From Sphingobacterium siyangense (lineage in GTDB: Bacteria > Bacteroidota > Bacteroidia > Sphingobacteriales > Sphingobacteriaceae): a DNA stretch of 58,525 bases. Below, one piece after another: positions 18,033-26,800 of this stretch (position 1 is the first letter of the stretch; every line of letters starts with the position of its first letter). The notes under the pieces were generated by a model. The model saw only the letters and a program-made list of their open reading frames with translations. It was not told where the DNA came from and made no database searches. The stretch is from NCBI RefSeq assembly GCF_007830445.1, contig NZ_VLKR01000035.1, positions 1 to 58,525 of the forward strand. The letters run 5' to 3'. The translations under genes were made by a program, and so were the position numbers.

Positions 18033-18407
18033 TTACTTCGATAACCGACCGAAAAACTCAGCGACCTTTCTGCTCAACTCTAGCTCTTTTCCGATGCGCT
18101 CTTTTGCTTCTGCAGACAGCTGTACTGTACTCAGGTCTATATGGTGATGATTGGCGATACAATAAGCAATCAATACGCGATACAAGGCAGTTGCAAATTC
18201 TTGTATTTCCTCATCTTTCAGAAGCCTATTTTTCTTCACGTCACCATCAACATAAGCAATTAATAGTTCCGAAGTATTAGCAGATACAGTCTCCAGCGCA
18301 TAGTGATTCCAGAATGTCTCAATCTCCTTTATAGGGTCATAATCGAGGCAATGGACATCATAAATCATACGATCAAAAGCAAATTGTAGCGCTAAAATCC
18401 TGTTCAT
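18033..18407 (-). CDS. Unrecognised 124-residue helical protein
   Basis: The product (MNRILALQFAFDRMIYDVHC...) has no signal peptide or membrane segment and is probably all-helical and cytoplasmic; a middle part EEIQEFATALYRVLIAYCIA and an acidic-basic C-terminal helix (SAEAKERIGKELELSRKVAEFFG) are visible. I do not recognise the family. It is the first gene after the structured leader (18408-18811) and is followed 15 bp later by the open stretch leading to tlpA, so it seems to head the tlpA-susC-susD operon. A regulatory or adaptor role would fit its place but is a guess. Confidence 0.65.
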   Translation of the reverse strand: MNRILALQFAFDRMIYDVHCLDYDPIKEIETFWNHYALETVSANTSELLIAYVDGDVKKNRLLKDEEIQEFATALYRVLIAYCIANHHHIDLSTVQLSAEAKERIGKELELSRKVAEFFGRLSK

Positions 18408-18811
18408 TTTTCAGTAGATAAATCATAACCGAAAGTACATAGCATGCCCCTTCCGATCGAAATCAGCTTTTTATTGGGAGCCTGATGTTACTCAGTTCAC
18501 ATTAGTAATAATTAATTCATTCTGGGAGCCAGAGCGCGTTTGATTGAGGGATCACAAAGGTGTATAATATTGGCGTTACGCGTTCCATGGCGAGAGAAGC
18601 CAAATCTTATTTGGCCAAACCAGCCGAGCTACTCGGGGGCAGTGATGATGTTTTTTGATCTTTGTTTTTTGTTCATAACTCGTTTATTGGTAACGAGTCT
18701 TGTCGGTAGGTTTCCTAATGATAAATGTGGGGCTACAAACCGTACCTGAAATAAAGTTCTCACGCCTTACACAACACGGATTTACAGTAGCGCCCACATC
18801 TATCTTACATG
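18408..18811 (-). promoter_or_regulatory. 400-nt structured leader upstream of the 124-aa gene
   Basis: On the minus strand, between the promoter at 18812-18819 and the ATG at 18407, three compact hairpins follow each other: ACTCGTT/AACGAGT (18678-18698, 7-nt loop), CCGAG/CTCGG (18624-18636, 3-nt loop) and GCCAAAT/ATTTGGC (18599-18615, 3-nt loop). A 15-codon ORF lies between the first and second. The rest is AT-rich. There is no match to a riboswitch that I know. The layout recalls a transcription attenuator or a small structured RNA. Confidence 0.5.
18629..18676 (-). CDS. Possible 15-aa leader peptide
   Basis: ATG at 18676 is followed by MNKKQRSKNIITAPE and a TAG stop (18631-18629). The stop codon is exactly the 3-nt loop of the CCGAG/CTCGG hairpin, and the start comes 2 bp after the ACTCGTT/AACGAGT hairpin. 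The peptide is strongly basic. Such a layout could make downstream structure depend on translation, but the ORF is short enough to be chance. Confidence 0.3.
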   Translation of the reverse strand: MNKKQRSKNIITAPE

Positions 18812-18875
18812 CAAATATAGCATAAAAGTATAGACGTGGGTATTTAAACTACTGCCTTGCGTTGTGGCGTGAGAA
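18757..18875. repeat. 119-bp imperfect inverted repeat around a promoter
   Basis: TTCTCACGCC (18757-18766) pairs with GGCGTGAGAA (18866-18875); inside, CCCACATCTAT (18793-18803) pairs with ATAGACGTGGG (18830-18840) with one mismatch, and CAGTAG / CTACTG blocks lie between with indels. The 26-bp centre carries a minus-strand TATATTTG. Confidence 0.7.
18812..18819 (-). promoter_or_regulatory. Candidate -7 promoter element for the 124-aa/tlpA/susCD operon
   Basis: TATATTTG on minus (plus CAAATATA) matches the TAnnTTTG consensus exactly and sits in the centre of the 119-bp inverted repeat. No TTG is found at 19-21 bp upstream, so it may need an activator or an alternative sigma factor. Confidence 0.4.
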
Positions 18876-19022
18876 ATTACAGGCGCAAGACTCTTGATTT
18901 AAACACCTAAACTATAGATGACTGATCTAATATCTTTCTAAAACAAAGATAATAAAATAGAATTTAAAAATCAAATTATTTAAGACATAAAGCATAAGGA
19001 TATCTTATTACTTCCTTTATTT

Positions 19023-19613
19023 ATGGCTACAAATATTTGGTTTTTATTTCCTATAGAGCTTTATTTGATTATACAGGTAAGACGTATAAGATTAGATTTA
19101 AATATCGTTGCAGAAGAGCTTTCAAACTTTTTAAAGAAAGGAGAGAAATATATTGGACATATTGAAAGTCGTGCACATAACTCAAAATACAATGATGAGA
19201 TTTTGAGTGAAATTGCTATATACTTTTCTCAAATTGCAAAAATGAGGCAACAAGAACTTAAGGATTCAGGAGATAGCTCTATCATCAAAACAGATTACAG
19301 GATATATGACTTCTATCCCGCAGAAATTTTATCTAATGATAAAGTTCTCAAAGAAGTTCCTCCTATCCCACCTGGTGCGGGTCCAGCGCCTACCCTAAAT
19401 GCGTTAATGGAAGACCAAACTTTTTTCAGAAAAGCAAAGACCCTAAATGAAATTGTGATTAAAGCCAATGAAGTCCAAAATCAAAATTGGGAAGCAAAAG
19501 ACTTTACCCGTCCATTAGAACGCGCTGTAAAGGGCAACGGTAAAAGACTCAAAATAGTGCTTAAAGGAGACCTTAATACATACATCCTTGTCAGTAAACA
19601 CAAAAAGGATTAG
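19023..19613 (+). CDS. Unrecognised 196-residue protein
   Basis: The frame starts MATNIWFLFPIELYLIIQ, a hydrophobic stretch that could be a membrane anchor or simply leader sequence before a later start. The middle is helical and charged (EELSNFLKKGEKYIGHIESR), then comes a Pro-rich turn VPPIPPGAGPAP (about 118-129) and a C-terminal part ending GNGKRLKIVLKGDLNTYILV. I recognise no family. The next gene starts right after its stop and has its own promoter-like element, so the two may be a functional pair, for instance effector and regulator, but nothing in the sequence proves this. Confidence 0.6.
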   Translation: MATNIWFLFPIELYLIIQVRRIRLDLNIVAEELSNFLKKGEKYIGHIESRAHNSKYNDEILSEIAIYFSQIAKMRQQELKDSGDSSIIKTDYRIYDFYPAEILSNDKVLKEVPPIPPGAGPAPTLNALMEDQTFFRKAKTLNEIVIKANEVQNQNWEAKDFTRPLERAVKGNGKRLKIVLKGDLNTYILVSKHKKD

Positions 19614-19621
19614 TATCTTTG
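19614..19621 (+). promoter_or_regulatory. Candidate -7 element before the HTH-like gene
   Basis: TATCTTTG matches TAnnTTTG and lies immediately after the stop of the 196-aa gene. The nearest TTG (19588-19590) is 23 bp upstream, longer than the usual 20. ATG 19633 follows 11 nt later. Confidence 0.4.
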
Positions 19622-19632
19622 TGGTCAAAGAA

Positions 19633-20292
19633 ATGGCCAATTTTATGCAAGTTGATCTTAGATTTGAAATAACTAACATTACTACAATGCCACGAATAGA
19701 GGTCGAAAAAATGCTCAATGTATTTCTTTTGAGGAAGAAAAGAGGTTATAGTCAATTCGAGCTATCTTTTCTCATGGGCCAACGCGACTTTTATGTTCGT
19801 GACGCTGAAGATCCCACCCATACTTTAATTTACTCCGTGCCATTTAATAATATATTCCGTGAGATTTTCGATTGTAGCATTGAGCAAATAGTTCCAGATA
19901 TAACTCAAATAGATTATACAATTCAAATATCTGTAGCAAGGAATGAATCGGCTCCAGTTGTTTATAAAGCTGAAAAATTCTTCAAAGATGGTCGAACAGA
20001 ACTTTTAGGCGACTTATCTGCTGAACGAAAAGATGTATTACTTCAATCCCCAAGTATAATATCGGAACAATCTGTTAAAGATTGGGTATTTCATCAAATT
20101 TCCACAGGATACTTTAACGAAAATAAAAATGCGCTACAAATTCTCAAAGACTATGAGAAGGAACTTGGTAGCACAATACGTCCATTGTTTCTTGCGAATG
20201 CATTAAAGGCATGCAAAGGTACAAAAGGAACACCTAAACTGACAAGTAAGAAAGATGAGAACGGGCGGTTTGTTTACCAGAAAAGTAGTTAA
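19633..20292 (+). CDS. Unrecognised protein with an XRE-like helix-turn-helix N-terminus
   Basis: From ATG 19633 the product has 219 residues. Residues about 19-80 resemble an XRE-type HTH (VEKMLNVFLLRKKRGYSQFELSFLMGQ, then a second helix region and IFDCSIEQIVPD), as in regulators with the pattern rkkrGySQ.eLs.l.G. The C-terminal 130 residues (KDWVFHQISTGYFNENKNAL, then LFLANALKACKGTKGTPKLTS) are of unknown fold. Starts at 19588, 19645 and 19687 are also in frame; 19633 is chosen because it follows the TATCTTTG element. It may regulate itself and the preceding gene. Confidence 0.6.
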   Translation: MANFMQVDLRFEITNITTMPRIEVEKMLNVFLLRKKRGYSQFELSFLMGQRDFYVRDAEDPTHTLIYSVPFNNIFREIFDCSIEQIVPDITQIDYTIQISVARNESAPVVYKAEKFFKDGRTELLGDLSAERKDVLLQSPSIISEQSVKDWVFHQISTGYFNENKNALQILKDYEKELGSTIRPLFLANALKACKGTKGTPKLTSKKDENGRFVYQKSS

Positions 20293-20452
20293 TAAAAATA
20301 TCTCCTCAAAATATCGAACATCTAAAGTTACCATAGAAAATAAATCCCTAAACCGAAGTTCTTTAGAAAACTAGGGTTTATTAAGATGCATTGCTCTTTA
20401 TCATTTTCAAATTTAGCATACGAAAGAGATCTGATAGGTTTTAGGGAAAATA

Positions 20453-20480
20453 CAAAAAAAACCTAGAGTCTTAGTCTAGG
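20453..20480 (-). terminator. Intrinsic terminator of the 20491-21794 gene pair
   Basis: Minus-strand CCTAGA (20480-20475), 7-nt loop, TCTAGG (20467-20462), followed by eight T (plus A-run 20454-20461). It lies just after the 20491 stop. Confidence 0.75.
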
Positions 20481-20490
20481 CTTTTATATT

Positions 20491-21516
20491 CTAGTTTTTA
20501 ATAGGTCTTGCTGGTAATATTCTTAATATACGAGATTTTTCCATTACACCACACTCTCCATTCGATCTAATATAGATTTCGACATCGTCTCCTCTTCCTT
20601 TGTCCATCAAAGGATAATTTGTCGGAACTGAAATTTTAAAAGTATATTTATCTACCTGGGTGGTAATTAGATGAGGTGAATCTACCGACCAATTTACGTT
20701 TGTATAATCCATACCAGGTTCTGGTTTAAAATAGAAGTAATTATCATTCCATCCTTGCTTGATTCCAACTGGCCCATCTATTGTACCTTTCATTTCAGAA
20801 CTTACTTCAATAGGATAATTGAATACTTTTCCCTCATAAGTTGATCTAAGGATGACCGTTCCTACAGCATTTCCAATCCTAATGACTTTCCACTGATTAT
20901 TCCCTAATGATGTCAATGTAGCAATACCAGCTGCGTTTTCAAGAGTTACTTTATAAGGATTTGTAATTGTGTAAACACTTTCTCCACATGTGGAATTTGA
21001 TCCGCTAAAACTGGAAGCAGGAATTTCATCTGGATTAAGAGCAAAAGGCCTTGTGCTAGCGTAATACCACTCGGTCCATCCATTTGTAGTCTCAGGGTCA
21101 GGATAGCCTTCTTTATAATATCTCCACCTAGCTTGCACATCCACAACTGGATTACTAACTGTCACAGTATTTGCTGGAACTGTAAAATCTTTCTGAATCA
21201 TTTGTGAAAATGTTCCTCCAGACGGCCAATCAGCATTAGTGAAAGGAGCCGTTACCAAAACAACCTCCTGATTATCTTTATAGTAGAATAACTTAGCTTC
21301 TCCTTTCACAGGTAAGCCAGACCAAGGGGCAATTGCTGGTTTGGACATCATGAAATAAAATCTCATAGCGGTAGGAGCATTATATTTTAAAAATATGACG
21401 TTTCCTTTAAAAGAAACGTTTGTAAGCCCAGCCGATTCTAACCTAATTCGTTGTCCAAATCCTAAATTACATAAGGAAATAAATAAAATTGCAATAAAAA
21501 ATCTTCTTATTTCCAT
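20491..21516 (-). CDS. Unrecognised secreted protein, 341 residues
   Basis: A signal peptide (about 1-21, ending NLGFGQ) is followed by a beta-rich protein with an Ig/PKD-like flavour: TNVSFKGNVIFLKYNA, WRYYKEGYPDPETTNGWTEW, and repeated short strands. Two Cys are visible in the mature part (SNSTCGESVYTITNPY and RSNGECGVMEKS). I do not recognise the family. It overlaps the upstream lipoprotein gene by 10 bp, so the two are translated together. A cell-surface or periplasmic binding role is possible. Confidence 0.65.
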   Translation of the reverse strand: MEIRRFFIAILFISLCNLGFGQRIRLESAGLTNVSFKGNVIFLKYNAPTAMRFYFMMSKPAIAPWSGLPVKGEAKLFYYKDNQEVVLVTAPFTNADWPSGGTFSQMIQKDFTVPANTVTVSNPVVDVQARWRYYKEGYPDPETTNGWTEWYYASTRPFALNPDEIPASSFSGSNSTCGESVYTITNPYKVTLENAAGIATLTSLGNNQWKVIRIGNAVGTVILRSTYEGKVFNYPIEVSSEMKGTIDGPVGIKQGWNDNYFYFKPEPGMDYTNVNWSVDSPHLITTQVDKYTFKISVPTNYPLMDKGRGDDVEIYIRSNGECGVMEKSRILRILPARPIKN

Positions 21517-21794
21517 AATTTGCCAGCTTTAGCGGTTCTTAAATCAGTGGCAAACTTGTCCATATTCATGGAAAAATTGAGATAGTCTATGTTCAAGGTG
21601 TGAGTCTTTGAATTGTAGTGAATACTGTCTTTTGGTATATTCAGTATTTTCGAGGTAGTGGTGTAAACAAAGTCTTTTCCGAATTCTTCGCCATCAATTA
21701 CAATAGTCTCTTCTTTAGGTTTTACGGCTTCTTCTTTCTTACACGCGCTAAAGCCTAGCCCTAGCAGTGCAATAAACATCAAATATCTTTTCAT
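21507..21794 (-). CDS. Small lipoprotein, 95 residues
   Basis: Starting at ATG 21794 the product has a lipoprotein signal with lipobox FSAC (Cys18), followed by a Lys/Glu linker (KKEEAVKPKEETIV) and a short domain of about 60 residues containing DGEEFGKDFVYTTTS. An ATG at 21833 adds 13 residues that would spoil the signal peptide. Its last codons overlap the start of the secreted-protein gene by 10 bp (21507-21516). Family unknown; the pair may form a surface complex. Confidence 0.65.
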   Translation of the reverse strand: MKRYLMFIALLGLGFSACKKEEAVKPKEETIVIDGEEFGKDFVYTTTSKILNIPKDSIHYNSKTHTLNIDYLNFSMNMDKFATDLRTAKAGKLWK

Positions 21795-22252
21795 TTTTAT
21801 ATAAGTTTGCAAGCATACTAATTTTAAATACATTTTATATGCCTATTGGTTAATTCTACACAAAAGTGTGTACTGATAAACCGTACCGAATATTTTAATC
21901 GGAGCTTTTAGCTATTTAACTAGAATCATAAAAAATAAGAGCTACTTATTTTTTCAACCATTCGGTAGAGATGTTGTAATGTACATTATTTACTTTTTTT
22001 GGCCTTCCTAACAACAAAATGATAATTTTCAGAAAACTATCACTTTCGAGATCTATTATTCAAATATTCTCTTGAATAAAACAAACCTAGTCACCTTTAT
22101 TAAACTAAACATGGATGAAACAGGATATTATAGAAAGCACAGTAAAATAATTGGGATTTCCTTGTGTTTTTTGATGAGCCAGAAAATATGTCGGGGCTCA
22201 ACCCCAAATTTTTCCAATAAAATTAAGTATGGATATCCCTGCTATTTATAGC
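21795..22252. other. 458-bp AT-rich intergenic region
   Basis: Nothing firm is seen. A lone -7-like CAAACCTA (minus TAGGTTTG, 22082-22089) has no -33 partner. A small GGGG-CTCAA-CCCC hairpin lies at 22193-22205. No conserved ORF. Confidence 0.4.
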
Positions 22253-22286
22253 GAAAAAAAGCGGCAATTTCTTTCGAAATTGCCGC
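22253..22286 (-). terminator. Intrinsic terminator of Sus locus 3
   Basis: GCGGCAATTTC (22261-22271) and GAAATTGCCGC (22276-22286) form a perfect 11-bp stem with a 4-nt loop, followed on minus by a run of seven T. It lies 25 bp after the susD stop. Confidence 0.9.
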
Positions 22287-22311
22287 TCCCACAAGCATAT
22301 AATCTAAGAGA

Positions 22312-23802
22312 CTACTTAACGTCCCACCATACCGGTGTATAGATTACAACGTTACCTGGATAATTGCTATTTGTTGTTGCTTCACTAAGTGCGTAAGGCA
22401 TGCGCAAAGGCATTCTGTCTTCACCTAAAGTTGAAGCTGCAGATTTAACAAAGAAGGTTGGATACCCCGTTCTTCGCCATTCAGTCCAAGCTTCGAAGCC
22501 TTGGAAACCACACATTGCATAATACTTTTGTGTGATAATAGCTTTTACTTTAGCCTCCACATCGCCAGTGAATTTAGCATCTGGCGCATCAGCAATATAT
22601 TTGGCAGCATCTGCGGCGTTACCTGTTGCTTTAAAGCTCTCTGTAATACCAGCACTATATAAGCTCTGTGCATCTCCCGTTCCCCAACCTCTTACAACTG
22701 CCTCAGCCTGTAAGAACAAACTTTCGCTTGCAGAAAACAGTTTTACTGGTGCTACTGCAGATGTTTGACTCATGGCATTACCTCCAACCATTGGAGAAGG
22801 AGTAGATACTAATTTTTTTGAATTACTTGAATACGTCCCTTGAGCAATGTAAGCAATTGTATCCTGTATCTTTGGTTCGTTCGTTTCTGGATCTGTGTAT
22901 TCAACTTTGTCATAGAAAGCAAATCTGCGAGGATCATTATTTTTGACAAAAGCTTGCACAACGGTTCCACTAGCTACAACATTTTGAGTTTTTCCTAAAC
23001 CAACCATTTCATTGTAGAAAGGATTTTCATTACCCCCTGTTGTTGTATAAGTGATTGTCGCATCTTGATTCAAGAAAACAGCATTGCTCGCATAAAGTGC
23101 TTTAATACCTGCAGCAGCTTTGGTTGCGTTCACATTAGAAAGGCGTAAATAAGCTCTTAATTTTAAGGTATTAGCAAAAGCCTTCCATTTTTCAAGATCG
23201 CCATTGAAAATCATATCCTGACTTGCTACTGGAATGGCTTGTTTCACAGCTAGTAAAGATAGTCCTTTATCAATATAATTAAAAATTGAATCGTATACAA
23301 CTTCCTGAGCTTCATATTTTGGACTCAAATTTCCATCAGCCTTTGATGCTTCAGAAAGCGGAATATCCCCGAAAGCATCGGTTGCAACCTGATATGCATA
23401 AGCTTTCAAAATGTGAGCGATACCTTTATAATTTTCGTTATCCGCCACTTTTGAATTGATAATCAATTCAGCGTTGTTTAAAGTTCCCCTGTAGATATTA
23501 CCCCAAACTCTATCCATAGAAGTATTGGTGATTCTATACTGATCGATAACTCTATATTGAGAAGACGTTGGGTTTTGTGTCCAATACTGTCCCCAAATAT
23601 TACCAAATACCTGAAAAGAATTTCCAACCACCTGACTGATTGAGGCTTCTACTGTCGGCAATAACAAACTAGGTGTTGCTGACTCCGGGTTATTTGGATT
23701 CTCATTGATATCCAAGAATTTATTACATCCAGTCAAGCCCATTGTCGCAACTAAAGCCACAACTAGGAATTTCTTGGTATTATTAAATTTTATAGTTTTC
23801 AT
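22312..23802 (-). CDS. SusD/RagB-type nutrient-binding lipoprotein (SusD-like group 2), Sus locus 3
   Basis: The 496-residue product has a lipoprotein signal with lipobox LTGC (Cys26). The mature start FLDINENPNNPESATPSLLLPT carries the DINxNPN motif of SusD-like group 2, and the C-terminal block TQKYYAMCGFQGFEAWTEWRRTGYP (about 425-450) is shared with the SusD of locus 1. A helical segment HILKAYAYQVATDAFGDIPLSEA (about 128-150) lies in the TPR-like core. It forms the surface lid of the SusC encoded 13 bp upstream. Similarity to locus 1 in both genes suggests that loci 1 and 3 arose by duplication. Ligand not deducible. Confidence 0.93.
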   Translation of the reverse strand: MKTIKFNNTKKFLVVALVATMGLTGCNKFLDINENPNNPESATPSLLLPTVEASISQVVGNSFQVFGNIWGQYWTQNPTSSQYRVIDQYRITNTSMDRVWGNIYRGTLNNAELIINSKVADNENYKGIAHILKAYAYQVATDAFGDIPLSEASKADGNLSPKYEAQEVVYDSIFNYIDKGLSLLAVKQAIPVASQDMIFNGDLEKWKAFANTLKLRAYLRLSNVNATKAAAGIKALYASNAVFLNQDATITYTTTGGNENPFYNEMVGLGKTQNVVASGTVVQAFVKNNDPRRFAFYDKVEYTDPETNEPKIQDTIAYIAQGTYSSNSKKLVSTPSPMVGGNAMSQTSAVAPVKLFSASESLFLQAEAVVRGWGTGDAQSLYSAGITESFKATGNAADAAKYIADAPDAKFTGDVEAKVKAIITQKYYAMCGFQGFEAWTEWRRTGYPTFFVKSAASTLGEDRMPLRMPYALSEATTNSNYPGNVVIYTPVWWDVK

Positions 23803-23815
23803 ACTTTATTCGCTT

Positions 23816-26800
23816 TTAAAATGAAACTTTAACATTAATGCCATAGTTACGCAGTGAAGGTTGTGCGGTAAAATCAAAACCTTGTGCATTACCAGCACCT
23901 GATGAATTCACCTCCGGATCAGCATATTTATTTTCGCTTGGCGTCCAGATAAACAGGTTATTTCCAAACAAACCAATAGAAGCAGCTCCAAAAGGCGTGT
24001 TTTTCAATTGATTTTTCGTGAATTTATAGCTCAGTGTCAAGTTACGAAGCTTGATGTAAGTTGCGTCCACTACATTCATTCCAGACTCCAGTGAACCATA
24101 GTAATTTTGCTTATCGTAGGTTACCGATGTATTTTCAATAGAGTTTCCGTTATCATCCAAGTAGACAGAATTTGGGAAAATCTGTGCAATTCGCTCACCA
24201 CCGGTTTCAGCAGATGTTCCAACGAAAGCCATGATATCTTTTGTTCTTGAAAAGAATACACCGCCTTGTTTTGTATCAAATAAAGCACTCATTGACCAAT
24301 TTTTGTAGGTCAGGTTAGTACCCAAGGATGCTTGGAAATCTGGATTATAGGTACCTAAATATTGTGGTTTTTCAGTAGCTAATGGCATACCGGATGCCTG
24401 ATCTACAATCGTACGACCCTGAGCGTCCGTAGCATTTGTAACTCCATAAAACTCACCATATGGACGACCTACCGCTGCCACGATATTCATACCAGAGAAA
24501 CCACCGACAGAAACCTGTTCTACACCGGGCATCAATTCGATAACTTTACTGTTATTTTTTGTGAATGTTCCAAACAATTCCCATGTCAAATTCTCTGTTT
24601 TCACCGGTGTTCCTCTCAATGTCAATTCAACACCATTATTTTGGACCTTACCAGCATTTACCAAGGCAAATCCGTAACCTGTTGAAACTGGAATTGGAAT
24701 ACTTAGGATTTGATTTTTCGAATTATTTTTGTAATAAGTGAAATCTGCGTAAAGACGATTATTTAAGAAACCTAATTCAGCACCTACTTCGAATGATGTT
24801 GTGATTTCAGGTTTCAAACCTGCATTTCCAATTGTATTACTTGACATCAACGCGGATACGTTTCCAAATGGAAAAGTTGTTGAACCAAAACCGCCAGCAA
24901 TCGTACTTCTAGAGAACGTTGTAATTAATTGATATGGATCTGTATCTGAACCAACTTGCGCCCAGTTTGCACGTAATTTGGCATAATTGAACTTGCTCTT
25001 CAATTCAGGTTTAAACAATTCAGATAGAACAAATGATCCACTTACGCTTGGGTAAAAGAAAGAATTATTTTGTTTTGGCAAAGTGGATGACCAATCGTTA
25101 CGTGCTGTAGCTTGTAAATAAGCTATATTTTTATACGAAACATTCAAATCTCCATAAACACCTACTAAACGACGATTGCTCCAAGTATCTTCGATTAGAT
25201 CCAATGGACCATTCGAGTTAGCTAAATTATACCAACCTGGTACTACAAGTCCTCCACTTGAATTGGTAGCAGTGCTATTATTCGAAGTTTTGCGTTGACG
25301 AATATTATTACCAATCATAAATGATGCATCCCAGTCCTCATTAAATTTATGAGTAGCGGTTGCCATGAAATCATGTACAATTTCATTCACATTAAATTGA
25401 TCGATTCTATAACTTCCTGGATCCGTTTGAACGTTTCCTTTCACATAATTACCTGTAGAGTTATCAGCAGGCAGGTAGCTATATTTTGGAGACTGCGCTC
25501 TTCTACGATCGGTATAATTGTCTAAACCTACACGTTCTTGAAATGTTAACCATTCGGTCGGCTTATAATTCACATTGAAGTTCCCCATAATGCGGTTCAC
25601 ATCATTGTAATTATTATAATTCGCTAATACCCAATAAGGGTTCATGGTATAAGCACCGTAATAACCGTATACATCATCATGCAAAACACCGTTTGCATCC
25701 GTATATCCATACGCATTATACGGATTTGAAAGATCTTTCAATCCTTTAACATCAATATCGCGCGGGGTCTGCAATAGGTTGTTATAAACAGAACCGCCAC
25801 CTTGGCCACCACCGACATTGTTACTGTTAATACGGCTATAATTTACAGAAACACCGGCACTGAATTTATCAGAGAATTCCGTGGTTCCATTAAATCTGAC
25901 ACCATATTTATTGTAGTTATCTTTCTTCCCAGGATAAACACCATTTGAATTCAAGGCATTTAATCCCAGATAGAATGTAGACTTTTCTGAACCGCCTGAA
26001 AAACTAAGGTTATTGTCAGAAGCAATACCCAGATCAAAGAAATCGCGTACATTATCTTTTACTGCAGAATAAGCTTTCTTCTGGCGAACGCCATCTATCG
26101 CCTGTCCCCATTCTTGAACATTGCCTGTAAAAGGAGCTCCCCACGAACCATTTTCCCTCGGATCATTCACATAATCAATAAAAGCTCCTGTCTTTTCATC
26201 AAATGCAGCATAGCCTTGTCCGTATTCATTTTGAAATTCAGGTAACTTCAAAATAGAAGACAATGTATTGGTGGAGCTAAATGTAATGGCACTTTTCGCA
26301 CCTTTTTTTCCACTTTTCGTTGTAATGATCAACGCACCATTCGAAGCTCTTGAACCATACAATGCCGCCGCCGCAGGGCCTTTTAATACGGTCACGGATT
26401 CGATATCATCCGGATTGATATCATTACCACGGTTACCAAAATCCACACTTGAAAGATCACTTGATCCACCAACTTTACTTGTATTATCAATCGGCGTACC
26501 ATCAACAACAATCAGTGCTTGGTTATTTCCAGCAATAGAAGAACCACCACGTAATACAACACGAGATGAACTACCTGGAGAATTTGATGTAGAGGTAATG
26601 TTTACCCCTGCAACTTTACCAGCTAAAGAATTGATCGCACTCGAATTACGGCCTTCTGTCAATTCGTCGCTCTTAATTGTTGGCGCAGAATAACCTAACG
26701 AACGTTTCTCCCTCTTAATTGCATTTGCTGTAACAACAACTTCTTCCAAAGCATTGTCATGATTTACTAAAGAGACATTGAATACCGTACTGTTGTTATT

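Noticed and set aside
18540..18749. Plus-strand ORF of 69 codons opposite the structured leader
   Set aside because: It is antisense to the hairpins and leader ORF and shows no protein-like features; probably a shadow of the leader.
22111..22251. 46-codon plus-strand ORF in the gap upstream of the small lipoprotein
   Set aside because: No promoter, no family resemblance, and the length is within chance.
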